33,539 bases of DNA, from the NCBI GenBank assembly GCA_012719445.1, contig JAAYAH010000153.1:1-33539 (forward strand). The letters are read 5' to 3'. Shown here piece by piece: positions 1-6,809 of the stretch (positions within the stretch are counted from its first letter, which is position 1; every line of letters starts with the position of its first letter). The DNA comes from Actinomycetales bacterium. Lineage in GTDB: Bacteria > Actinomycetota > Actinomycetes > Actinomycetales > Kineosporiaceae. The notes under the pieces are model-generated. The model did not search any database. It was not told the origin of the DNA and worked only from the letters and a program-made list of their open reading frames with translations. A program made the position numbers and the translations under genes.

Positions 1-224
1 AGGTGGTCGGTCAGCTCACCCTCCAACGCCGACTCCAGCACCCGCTTGGTCAACGCCGTCAACAACCCCTCCGGCCCGGTCAGATCCAGACCCCGCTGCC
101 GGGCCCGAGCCACCAGATCATCGATCAACGGCACGTCCACCACCGACAGCGCCTCCGCTGCCGGAGTGTCCTCGGCCTCCACGACCTCGCCGTCCGTGAC
201 GTCTGCAGTGATCGTCTTGCTCAC
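1..224 (-). CDS. IS256-family transposase, N-terminal fragment
   Basis: The GTG start at 224-222 is preceded by a strong Shine-Dalgarno sequence (GGAGGAGG on the minus strand, 238-231). The first 74 residues are visible and the gene continues past base 1. After an acidic N-terminus (TADVTDGEVVEAEDTPAAEA) comes the family-typical stretch LIDDLVARARQRG, then GPEGLLTALTKRVLESALEG and ELTDHL. These match the N-terminal region of the IS256/Mutator transposases (Transposase_mut). The catalytic DDE residues lie outside the window, so activity cannot be judged. Confidence 0.85.
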   Translation of the reverse strand, partial: MSKTITADVTDGEVVEAEDTPAAEALSVVDVPLIDDLVARARQRGLDLTGPEGLLTALTKRVLESALEGELTDH

Positions 225-296
225 GTGGTGCCTCCTCCGCCCGGCCACCCGGCCAGGCTCTCACTGGGAGTTACACCGTTGTTTGTACAGACCCCA
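1..296 (-). mobile_element. IS256-family insertion sequence, 5' end only (runs off the left edge)
   Basis: The fragment contains the first 74 codons of an IS256-type transposase on the minus strand. Upstream of that gene is a terminal region at about 270-296 containing GTTTGTACAGACCC (281-294). In minus orientation it reads as the GTGGGGTCTGTACAAAC-type terminus that I associate with actinobacterial IS256 elements. The exact outer base and the target duplication cannot be fixed because the other end lies outside the window. Confidence 0.7.
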
Positions 297-503
297 CTTG
301 GGGCCCCGCGGAGGGCCTGGCACGCGTCTGCGGTGCTGTGACCTGCGGTGATACGGGACCGGTCACGGGCGTGTGCCTACGAACTGCGGAACCCGGGTAC
401 TTGACCGGAGCCGTGACCGGAGCGCCGGACCGGATCACCCTGGCCGGTGTCCGGCACGCCGTTCCGAAGCTCCGGCGAGGACGGACACCCCCGGATCCGC
501 GGA
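297..503. other. Gene-free spacer between the IS256 end and the ABC permease
   Basis: No credible gene is visible in this 207-base spacer. The open frames here lack family signatures and overlap one another. It includes a short imperfect repeat of the kind GACCGGAGC (about 404-424) and lies downstream of the minus-strand ABC permease, so it would carry that operon's terminator. I see no clear hairpin with a T-tract. Confidence 0.4.
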
Positions 504-1256
504 TCACACCATCGTTGCGCGCCCCCAGTCACGAGAGAGGCGCCAGCAGGCGAACACCGCGGCTGAGCCGCCGACCAGCAGCAGGACGAGGGCCGGTGCC
601 AGGGTTTCGGGTACGTCACCACGGAGCGCGGCCTGCAGCATTCGCATCGCCCAGTAGCCGGGTGATGCCGGGGCCACTGCCTGGAGCCAGTGCGGGAAGG
701 TCGTGGTCGGGACGAAGGCGCCGCCGAGGGTGGTGAGAACCAACGCGCCGATGTCGGTGATCGCGCTGAGTTCGCCGTGGCTGCGGACGACAGCAGCGAG
801 GGCTGCGCCAACGGCGAGCAGGGTCGCGCCCCAGACCGCGATGGCGACGACGGGCAGCCAGTATGTGTCGCTGGGGCGCATCCCGAGGATCGTGATGCCG
901 TAGACCAGCAGGATCGACTGCTGCAGAACCAGGACGGCATAGACCGGGAGCATCTTGCCGAGCAGCAGTTCCGTGATCGTCACTGGGGTGGAACGCAGCC
1001 GGTCCCAGGTGTGCCAGCTGCGCTCGGTGAGCGTCGCGGTGCCCACGATGGACAGGGCGAGTACCGAGAAGATCACCAGCATGCCGGTGGCGATCTGAAT
1101 GGTTCCGTCCGGGAACGCGCGTCGGTAGACCGGCTGCAGCGCCAGCATGACCACCATCGGCATCACGAGGTAGCTGAGGAAGGGGCCGGGGTCGCGCAGT
1201 CGCAGGATCGTGTTGTGCCGGGTCAGGGCAGCGATCCGCCGCAGGGAGTCGGTCAC
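504..1256 (-). CDS. ABC-2 type transporter permease (DrrB-like efflux)
   Basis: This is the 250-residue membrane subunit of a two-gene ABC exporter. The GTG start at 1256-1254 lies 2 bases after the TGA of the ATPase gene, so the two are surely co-translated. About six hydrophobic segments are seen (roughly residues 27-45, 60-78, 105-128, 138-160, 172-195 and 222-240). The cytoplasmic segment after helix 2 (TERSWHTWDRLRSTPVTITELLLGK) is typical of ABC-2 permeases such as DrrB and NodJ. The family exports drugs, lipids or polysaccharides. The adjacent TetR gene favours a drug or small-molecule exporter, which is inference. Length is normal and no lesion is visible. Confidence 0.88.
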   Translation of the reverse strand: MTDSLRRIAALTRHNTILRLRDPGPFLSYLVMPMVVMLALQPVYRRAFPDGTIQIATGMLVIFSVLALSIVGTATLTERSWHTWDRLRSTPVTITELLLGKMLPVYAVLVLQQSILLVYGITILGMRPSDTYWLPVVAIAVWGATLLAVGAALAAVVRSHGELSAITDIGALVLTTLGGAFVPTTTFPHWLQAVAPASPGYWAMRMLQAALRGDVPETLAPALVLLLVGGSAAVFACWRLSRDWGRATMV

Positions 1257-1258
1257 GG

Positions 1259-2083
1259 TCAGCCTGCCAGCGAGTGGTAGAGATCATCCAGGGACGGTTT
1301 GTGGATGTCGATCTCGTGTATCTCCCCGCGGGCGTTCGCGAGGAGGGACAACAACGTCCGGGCAGGATCGGTGGTCCGCATCCGGACCTCTTCGGCGCCG
1401 TCAGTGCGCAGGCACACCGTGCCGGGCAGGCCGTCGAGCAGATGTTCGCTCGTGCCCCGTGCGATGATCCGCCCGCGCTGCGCCACAGCGACGGTCGCCC
1501 CCAGATCGGCGAGCTCTGGCAGGTAGTGAGTGGTGTAGAGGATCGCCGTACCGGCGTCAGCGCGCCGGCGTAGGGCGGTGAGCAGTGACTGCCGGGTCTG
1601 TGGATCGGCGCCGGCCGTTGGCTCGTCCATCAGTAGCAGTCTGGGCCGGTGCAGCAGTGCTGTCGCGGCCTGCACTCGCCGCTGCTGGCCACCGGAGAGG
1701 AGCCCGACCCGCTGATCCAGGAAGTCAGCCAACCTCAGGGCGTCGACGACCTCGTCGGTGGCGGTAGCGAGCGTACGTCGGCGCAGGCCGGCCAGATGAC
1801 CGAAGAGGCGCAGATGCTCGCGGGCAGTGGCGCTCAGGTAGAGCGCGATCTGCTGTGGAGCCACCCCGACATCGCTGCGGGCGGCCCGTGGCGGCCGGCC
1901 ACCGATGGTCACCTTGCCGCTGTCGGGCCGCACCAGGCCGCAGAGTACGTCGACGAAGGTCGACTTCCCTGCGCCGTTGTGACCGACCAGGCCGACGATC
2001 TCGCCCGCCGCCACGTCGAGGGTGAATCGGTCCAGCGCGCGCAGCGCGCCGAAGCTCTTGACCACGTTGTCTGCATGCAGCAC
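1259..2083 (-). CDS. ABC transporter ATP-binding protein (DrrA-like efflux)
   Basis: This 274-residue nucleotide-binding subunit powers the neighbouring ABC-2 permease. It has Walker A GHNGAGKS (34-41), Q-loop (VAPQQ, 74-78), signature LSGGQQ (129-134), Walker B LLLMDEP (149-155) and an H-loop TTHY. The frame is open much further upstream (to 2416), but that region is the tetR gene on the other strand. I chose the GTG at 2083-2081 because GGAGGG sits 6 bases upstream and homology begins right after it (HADNVVKSFGALRALDRF). It diverges from the TetR gene and presumably is repressed through the repeats at 2095-2132. Confidence 0.9.
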   Translation of the reverse strand: MLHADNVVKSFGALRALDRFTLDVAAGEIVGLVGHNGAGKSTFVDVLCGLVRPDSGKVTIGGRPPRAARSDVGVAPQQIALYLSATAREHLRLFGHLAGLRRRTLATATDEVVDALRLADFLDQRVGLLSGGQQRRVQAATALLHRPRLLLMDEPTAGADPQTRQSLLTALRRRADAGTAILYTTHYLPELADLGATVAVAQRGRIIARGTSEHLLDGLPGTVCLRTDGAEEVRMRTTDPARTLLSLLANARGEIHEIDIHKPSLDDLYHSLAG

Positions 2084-2094
2084 GACAACCCTCC

Positions 2095-2132
2095 GGTATA
2101 CGTCGTAGACTGGTGGTATACACAGTAGACTG
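2095..2132. promoter_or_regulatory. Tandem TetR-type operator in the divergent promoter
   Basis: Two copies of GGTATACnnnGTAGACTG lie at 2095-2112 and 2115-2132, offset by exactly 20 bp (about two helical turns). Each copy is itself an imperfect palindrome (GTATAC-3-GTAGAC). Within copy 2, TAGACT at 2126-2131 is a good -10 box placed 6 bases before the tetR GTG start at 2138. TATACC on the minus strand (2101-2096) could serve as -10 for the ABC pair. One protein could therefore cover both promoters. That TetR binds here is inference from position and symmetry. Confidence 0.65.
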
Positions 2133-2137
2133 ACGCA

Positions 2138-2776
2138 GTGCGAAAGCTCAAGGACTCCCGCCGACCGGAAATCCTCGACGCGGCGCTGGCTGTCGCGGCC
2201 GAACGCGGGCTCGACGGTGTCTCGATGCGTGCCGTGGCCCAGCACCTGGACCTGACGCCGATGGCGCTCTATGGCTACTTCCGCAGCAAGGACGAACTGC
2301 TGGACGCCGTACTCGGTCGTCTCCTCGCGGAGATCCCGCCGCCACCAGCCGACCTCGGCTGGCGGGAAGTGGTCGAGCATCTGGCGAACGGCCTGCGTGC
2401 CGTTGCCGTCCGTCATCCGTCCGCGCTGCCGCTCCTGTTCACCCGGCCTGCGGTGAGTCCAGCCGGCGTACGGATCGTCGACATGGTCTACCAGGCGTTG
2501 CTCACCGCCGGTGTGCCCAAGGCCGAGGTACCCAGACTCGAGCGAATGCTAAGCACGTTCGTGATCGGACACGTCAGCTCTGAGACGAACGGCCGATTCG
2601 GTACCGGATCACTCGACTCCCTGGCCCGACGGGCGCAGCTACCGCCGGAGCAGCTGCCCGGTCTCCAGGCCCTCGCGGATCAACTGGGGGCCCCCGTGGA
2701 CTGGACTCAGGAGTTCCGGATCGACCTGCGCGATCTGTGCGACCTGGTGGAGCACCTCGTCAGCAGCGCGGCATGA
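2138..2776 (+). CDS. TetR/AcrR-family transcriptional regulator
   Basis: This 212-residue repressor has a helix-turn-helix at about residues 9-55 (ILDAALAVAAERGLDG, then TPMALYGYFRSKDELLDAVL), the standard TetR_N signature. A C-terminal ligand domain resembles the TetR/TetR_C group. The GTG start at 2138 has no Shine-Dalgarno sequence. A TAGACT -10 box ends 6 bases upstream, so the mRNA is probably leaderless. It diverges from the ABC-2 exporter genes and probably represses them and itself from the shared 54-bp spacer. The effector is likely an exported compound but cannot be read from the sequence. Confidence 0.9.
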   Translation: MRKLKDSRRPEILDAALAVAAERGLDGVSMRAVAQHLDLTPMALYGYFRSKDELLDAVLGRLLAEIPPPPADLGWREVVEHLANGLRAVAVRHPSALPLLFTRPAVSPAGVRIVDMVYQALLTAGVPKAEVPRLERMLSTFVIGHVSSETNGRFGTGSLDSLARRAQLPPEQLPGLQALADQLGAPVDWTQEFRIDLRDLCDLVEHLVSSAA

Positions 2777-2814
2777 CCTGGCGGTGCTGCGCCGTCACGT
2801 GTGGGCCGGCGACG

Positions 2815-2901
2815 CGCCGCAGTCGGAAGGGCCCGACCTGGCGGGAGTTCCTGCGCGCCCAGGCTGCAGGAACGCTGGCGATCGACCGCCTCTATCGGTG
2901 A
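2815..2901 (+). pseudogene. Integrase-core transposase remnant
   Basis: In one frame the sequence reads RRSRKGPTWREFLRAQAAGT followed by LAID, RLYR and a TGA at 2899-2901. The stretch TWREFLRAQA..LA.D is the hallmark start of the rve (integrase catalytic) domain of a very common actinobacterial transposase family. There it normally continues with FFHVDTVLLRRLYV. Here only about 28 codons remain, and the join to RLYR suggests an internal deletion after the first catalytic Asp region. It is a decayed scrap, not a functional gene. Confidence 0.65.
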
Positions 2902-2971
2902 GCGTGCCGGGGCGGGCGACAGCCGTGGTCACCGACCGTGTCCGCCAGACGGATGAGGGGAGATACAGCCA

Positions 2972-3045
2972 CGGGCACGGCCAGCCTCCAGACGATCGCA
3001 GTGGACTTCAAGCACCCACCACGATCAACCAGCTGGCCGTGCCCG
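2972..3045. repeat. Perfect 14-bp inverted repeat with 46-base loop
   Basis: CGGGCACGGCCAGC at 2972-2985 is repeated in inverse as GCTGGCCGTGCCCG at 3032-3045. It lies between two transposase remnants, so it may be a relic of IS termini, a folded recombination site or a chance survivor of rearrangement. No coding role is seen. Confidence 0.5.
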
Positions 3046-3119
3046 CCCGGCTTCTACACCCCAACCGCCCTGTCGTGTCGGCAACACGCCCCTTGCCCCA
3101 CTTTGAATAGGCCCTGCGG

Positions 3120-3239
3120 CCGGTCCAAGCCCGTGGCCCGAATCGTGTCCGTCAGCAGCGTCCCGCCGGCATTGGAGACCACACCCCGACCTGCGCCGTC
3201 GACCCGAACCCGGGGATAGAACCCGCTACGCTGACTCAC
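3120..3239 (-). pseudogene. IS1380-family transposase, N-terminal remnant
   Basis: From the GTG at 3239 the frame reads SQRSGFYPRVRVDGAGRG, then VVSNAGGTLL and TDTIRATGLDR. This closely matches the start of IS1380-type transposases (YPRV.VDG.GRGVVS.AGG..L..T.RA.GLD). Homology stops after about 40 residues, and the frame ends soon after at a different, unrelated sequence (about 3119 downward). The family protein is normally over 400 residues, so this is a truncated copy. The upstream part (to about 3362, with TGGCGCTTTCATCGCGCC on the minus strand) looks like the IS leader and terminal repeat. Confidence 0.75.
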
Positions 3240-3792
3240 CTGGATGGTGCTCCTCAGCTCGGTACCGATATGACCCTCGACAAGTCACATCGTCCCAGCT
3301 CAGGAGCACTTTCCTTTGCCATTTCAAGCCATCGTGACCAAGGCGCGATGAAAGCGCCAGGCTAACCCCGCCCCCCTCGACGGACAAGATCATGTGCGTT
3401 GCCTGTTCGGACACGAAGAAGGGCATCCAGGGAGAGGCCAGGCGGAGTTGGATGCCCCTGCGGTCGGAGTACCCGGACAGGTGCAGGGGAAGCGCCGGGA
3501 TGAACCGCATCGAGGATGAGAGGGGAGAGCTCGAGCGGTGTCGAGGAGGTAGCGACCCACGCCTGAAGGCCGCCGCATTGTCCTGGAGACTGCTGACCGG
3601 TCGGGGTCGACGCTGGTGACACAGGACAAGTGGGTGAGAAGGAGCGTCGGCGAAGTGTCACCTGCCTTCGGCAGTTCGCTCTTGCGCCGTATCCGGGCGA
3701 GGTGGCACCGTCCCTGCGTCGTGATCCGTACGACGTCGTGTGCCGTGCCCCGCGCGACGCCGTGTGTCAGGCCCGTCAGAGGGAGACTCCGC

Positions 3793-4656
3793 ATGTTGAT
3801 GACCGGTCATCGTCTGCTGGAGGTCGCGAGCGAGCACGGGTTCGCCGTGCCGGCGTTCAACATCAGCGACTGGGCGATGTGCCAGGGCATCGTCGAGATC
3901 AGTGAGCGGCTGCGGGCACCGGTCATCATCGCGATCCACCCCGACGAGCTGAGCCACGTCGGCACCGACCTGCTGCCCGCGATCATCGCCCGAGCCCACC
4001 GCTCCGAAGTGCCGGTGGCGATCCACCTGGACCACGGGACCAGCTACGAGCAGATCCTGCTTGCCCTGCGGGCCGGGTTCACCTCCGTCATGATCGACGG
4101 ATCGGCACTCCCGATCGAGGAGAACATCGCCGCGACCCGAAAGGCCGTCCGCGCCGCGCACGCCGTGGGGGTGTCGGTGGAGGCCGAGCTCGGCACCATC
4201 GGGCGCACCGACGTCGAGCCCGAGGCGGGGGCGGACCCGATCGTGTACACCGACCCCGACGACGCCGCGCGGTTCGTCGACCGGACCGGGGTCGACAGCC
4301 TGGCCGTGGCCATCGGCACCCGCCACGGCATCTATCCGTCCTGGCTGAATCCCGAGCTCCGGCTCGACCTGTTGGCGGATCTCCGCGCGAGGGTCGCCGT
4401 CCCGCTGGTGCTGCACGGTGGGTCGGCCAACCCCGACACCGAGATCGCGCGGGCCGTCACCCTCGGCATCTGCAAGGTCAACATCTCCAGCGACATCAAG
4501 GTCGCCTATCACGAACGGATGCGGCAGGTCCTCGGCGACGCCGGGCTACGGGAGCCCAACGTGATCCAGCCCCCGTGCGTCGAGGCGATGCAGGAGACGG
4601 CCGCACACAAGATCCAGTTGTTCGGTGCCGACGACAAGGCCTCGCTCTACTGCTGA
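3793..4656 (+). CDS. Class II ketose-bisphosphate aldolase (FbaA/GatY/KbaY family)
   Basis: This 287-residue zinc-dependent aldolase would cleave a ketose (bis)phosphate, such as fructose- or tagatose-1,6-bisphosphate, to DHAP and an aldehyde. Zn ligands are seen as H81 (HLDHG, with catalytic D80), H178 (GTRHGIY) and H208 (LVLHGGS). The EAELGTIG motif is at 130-137 and the phosphate-binding VNISSDIK segment follows. Length fits the GatY/KbaY/Fba class II group. I chose ATG 3793 because AGAGGGAGA lies just upstream and homology starts there, although the frame is open back to 3616. No kinase or sugar gene is adjacent, so the substrate is uncertain. A hairpin follows at 4679-4695. Confidence 0.88.
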   Translation: MLMTGHRLLEVASEHGFAVPAFNISDWAMCQGIVEISERLRAPVIIAIHPDELSHVGTDLLPAIIARAHRSEVPVAIHLDHGTSYEQILLALRAGFTSVMIDGSALPIEENIAATRKAVRAAHAVGVSVEAELGTIGRTDVEPEAGADPIVYTDPDDAARFVDRTGVDSLAVAIGTRHGIYPSWLNPELRLDLLADLRARVAVPLVLHGGSANPDTEIARAVTLGICKVNISSDIKVAYHERMRQVLGDAGLREPNVIQPPCVEAMQETAAHKIQLFGADDKASLYC

Positions 4657-4678
4657 CTGACCCCGCTCTACTGATCGG

Positions 4679-4695
4679 AGGCGGACGAGCCGCCT
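4679..4695. terminator. Small hairpin between convergent genes
   Basis: AGGCGG (4679-4684) pairs with CCGCCT (4690-4695) around a 5-base loop, 23 bases after the aldolase stop and between convergent genes. There is no T-tract, which is common in high-GC actinobacteria. Confidence 0.4.
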
Positions 4696-4748
4696 GACGG
4701 CGCAGTCATCCCCGACGTCGCTGATCGAAGCCCGGCTACGGCGGCGGC

Positions 4749-5618
4749 TCAGCCACGGGGCCCGGTCGCGTCCGGGGTATGCAGGAACTCCAGGACGGGC
4801 AGGGTCTGGGCCGGCAGCGCGTGCCCGGCACCGGGCACCAGTCGGACGGTCGCGTCGGAGACGATGCGCTCCAGCCGACGGCGGATGGCACCGGAGTCGA
4901 CCATCCGGTCGCGCCCGCCGACGATCGCCAGAACCGGTCTGTCCAGCCGTCCCAACGTCGCGTCGTCGAACACCGGTGCGCCCAGTCGTGGCCGGAGATG
5001 CCGGCTGACGAGGACCATGAAGTCCAGGTACTCCTGGTCGTTCAGCATGGACGTCGACAGGTCGCCCAGCATCAGCCGCAGACCGGCGAGACGTCCCCTT
5101 CGACCGAACTGCATGAGCGGCAGGGCAGCCACCGCGGCGCCCGCCTTGAGGCGAGCGAACCCGACCGGGCACAGCAGCGCCAACCGGTCGACCCGGTGCG
5201 GGCGACGGGTCGCGTAGTCCACGGCGAGGAAGCCGCCCAGCGAGATGCCGACGAACGACGTCCGCTCGACGCCGAGCGCGTCCAGCACGTCGTCCAGCCA
5301 CAGCGCGTGCGCCTCGGACGCCAGGTCGGGTCGGGACGGCGCGCTGAGCCCGGCGTCACCGATCACGTCGACCGCGTACACCCGGAAGTGCTGTGACCAG
5401 GCCGGGACGTCCGCCGTCCACATGGCCGTGTTCGACGAGGCTCCGTGCAGGAGCAGCAACGGCGGGGCGTCCTCGGGACCGCAGGCCACCACGAACGTCT
5501 CGCCCTCCCGGGTGGGCACGTGCCGCTGCTCGTTGGGGACCGGCCACCGGTCGAGGAACCGGCGGTAGCTCCGTTCGATCGTGCGGGCGCCGTCCGGCGA
5601 CGTGTAGATGTCGTTCAC
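4749..5618 (-). CDS. Alpha/beta-hydrolase fold protein
   Basis: This is a 289-residue cytoplasmic alpha/beta hydrolase with no signal peptide. The oxyanion loop is LLLLHGASSN (54-63), the nucleophile elbow is GISLGG with S126, the acid is probably the Asp in GGRDRMV, and the base is H266 (GAGHALP). The frame is open to 5807, but I chose the GTG at 5618-5616, which has GGGAGG just upstream. The family includes esterases, haloperoxidase-like enzymes, C-C hydrolases and lactonases. The sequence does not decide which. It converges on the aldolase and diverges from the small lipoprotein gene at 5882. Confidence 0.85.
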   Translation of the reverse strand: MNDIYTSPDGARTIERSYRRFLDRWPVPNEQRHVPTREGETFVVACGPEDAPPLLLLHGASSNTAMWTADVPAWSQHFRVYAVDVIGDAGLSAPSRPDLASEAHALWLDDVLDALGVERTSFVGISLGGFLAVDYATRRPHRVDRLALLCPVGFARLKAGAAVAALPLMQFGRRGRLAGLRLMLGDLSTSMLNDQEYLDFMVLVSRHLRPRLGAPVFDDATLGRLDRPVLAIVGGRDRMVDSGAIRRRLERIVSDATVRLVPGAGHALPAQTLPVLEFLHTPDATGPRG

Positions 5619-5881
5619 GAGGTTCCTCCCGCCGGCCCATCGGCGACGATGACCGCCGCCCTGCCGGTCTCTGTGCCCGATCATCATGGCACCGGTCGGA
5701 CACGACGCGGACCCGGCGTGGACCCGGCGTGGACGGTCCGGGGCGTGCGGTCGCACCATCTCCGGACGGACATGACAGGCCTGGACAGACGTGATCGGGC
5801 GCTGCACGATCGATCCGTGCTGGCGAGAGTGGCGACGATCAGGCGGTCCGGCGACGTCCGGCGGGGAGCCGGTGGCGGTGG

Positions 5882-6352
5882 GTGGCTCGGGTCGCTGTCC
5901 TGTCGGTCGTCGTGCTCGTGGGTGCTGCGGGCTGCACTCCGGCGGACAAGAAGGTGGCGGCGGTGCGCTCCGTGAACGGGCACCCCACCCTGCTCATCGC
6001 GCCCTGCGCCGAGGCGGACATCGACTCGATCAGCGTCTACCCGATCGGCTCGTCGGAGCGTCGCTGGTGGACGATCGACAGGGAGAGCGGGTCGACCCCG
6101 GAGGCCGTCACCCTGCTGGAGGTGCCCCCGGGGTGGACGGCCCGTACGGAGGATCTCACCCGGCTGGAACCCGGAGCGTCCTACGGGGTCTCCGCCTTCG
6201 GCAGCCCGCGTCACGCCGCCTCGGTGCAGTTCACCCAGGAGGCCCTGGCCGGGTTGCGACCGGACCAGGTGCTGGTGGGTGAGCCGCCCTCGGGATGGAG
6301 GGTGGTCTCGGAGCGTGCGTTCCGGGCCGAGGCCCGCAAGGACTGCAGTTGA
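5882..6352 (+). CDS. Small secreted lipoprotein of unknown function
   Basis: The product is 156 residues. The N-terminus (MARVAVLSVVVLVGAAGC) is a lipoprotein signal peptide with lipobox VGAAGC, so C18 would be lipidated and the protein anchored outside the membrane. The mature part is soluble, with Cys at IAPCAEAD and KDCS that might form a disulfide. It contains DIDSISVYPIG and VPPGWTARTEDLTRLEPGA. I recognise no characterised domain. The GTG start is set by the signal peptide, and the Shine-Dalgarno (GGGGAG, 5863-5868) is rather distant. It is followed by the 23-bp repeat array. Confidence 0.7.
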   Translation: MARVAVLSVVVLVGAAGCTPADKKVAAVRSVNGHPTLLIAPCAEADIDSISVYPIGSSERRWWTIDRESGSTPEAVTLLEVPPGWTARTEDLTRLEPGASYGVSAFGSPRHAASVQFTQEALAGLRPDQVLVGEPPSGWRVVSERAFRAEARKDCS

Positions 6353-6412
6353 ACCACCCTGTCGGCAGGTGGGCGACCCGGCGACCGGGTCCCAGTCCTG
6401 GGGGGTGCCTCC

Positions 6413-6504
6413 CCGTGTCCCGCGGGGTTGATCCTCCGTGTCCTGCGGGGCTGATCCTCCGTGTCCTGCGGGGCTGATCCTTCGTGTCCTGCGGGGCTGA
6501 TCCT
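6413..6504. repeat. 23-bp tandem repeat, four copies
   Basis: Four head-to-tail 23-base units lie at 6413-6435, 6436-6458, 6459-6481 and 6482-6504. The core is GTGTCCTGCGGGGCTGATCC, and a partial fifth copy (TCGTGTGTCG) follows. Copies differ by only one to three bases. The array sits 60 bases after the lipoprotein stop and upstream of the glucan ABC promoter region. It could act as a transcription end or an insulator, or be a neutral minisatellite. Confidence 0.85.
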
Positions 6505-6580
6505 TCGTGTGTCGACCGCTGCCCCTCACCCGGGCGACAGGGCATGCCTCCGATCCCGGCCCGGATGTGGTCAGCAGCAT

Positions 6581-6590
6581 AGAGCGCTCT
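6581..6590. promoter_or_regulatory. LacI-type operator candidate (distal)
   Basis: AGAGCGCTCT is a perfect 10-bp palindrome with the AGCGCT core seen at the other three sites of this locus. It lies 220 bp upstream of the binding-protein start, so it could be an auxiliary operator for DNA looping. Confidence 0.5.
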
Positions 6591-6755
6591 CACGGCATCG
6601 GCACCTGTTGGTGACGAACTGAGGACGCGAGGTCCCGGGGTTCCGTGCAGTCCGGTTGAGATCTCTTCACTACCAGCAATTATGGCGTTCTGTGCACGAG
6701 TTCCGGGCATCCCCTTGACGACCGTCCGTCCGGTGGGGGAGCCTGTCGCACCTGA

Positions 6756-6767
6756 GAGAGCGCTCTC
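6756..6767. promoter_or_regulatory. LacI-type operator upstream of the sugar ABC operon
   Basis: GAGAGCGCTCTC is a perfect 12-bp palindrome 42 bp upstream of the substrate-binding protein ATG. The AGCGCT core is that of CebR-like LacI operators (consensus around GGGAGCGCTCCC), and the LacI gene lies at the end of the same cluster. That this LacI protein binds here is inference. Confidence 0.75.
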
Positions 6768-6809
6768 GGAAGATCATTTCGGTGACGCGGGTGGCAAGTG
6801 GAGGCAGTC

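Larger units (their letters stand above)
2777..3792. other. 1-kb insertion-sequence graveyard without an intact gene
   Basis: No intact gene was recognised. The region holds a transposase scrap at 2815-2901 (+), a perfect 14-bp inverted repeat at 2972-2985/3032-3045, and an IS1380 transposase N-terminus at 3120-3239 (-) with the probable IS end near 3362. About 3390-3790 is unassigned. A perfect ACGACGTCGT palindrome at 3730-3739 lies 53 bp before the aldolase start and could be an operator. Open frames here overlap in several phases and show no family match that I recognise. Confidence 0.55.
6353..6809. other. Gene-free region upstream of the sugar ABC operon
   Basis: This 457-base intergenic region holds the 23-bp tandem repeat (6413-6504) and two AGCGCT-centred LacI-type palindromes (6581-6590 and 6756-6767). 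It also has a TTGACG hexamer at 6715-6720 that could be a -35 box, but no convincing -10 box sits 17-18 bases downstream. No gene is supported. Confidence 0.6.

Noticed and set aside
690-1280. Long plus-strand open frame opposite the ABC permease
   Set aside because: It is antisense to a clear ABC-2 permease and has no family motif. High GC keeps such shadows open.
3226-3510. 94-codon minus-strand frame running through the IS1380 leader
   Set aside because: It crosses the IS end and a region without homology. The recognisable transposase start lies in another frame at 3239.
6413-6504. Possible CRISPR array
   Set aside because: The 23-bp units are directly contiguous with no spacers, and no cas gene is in the window.
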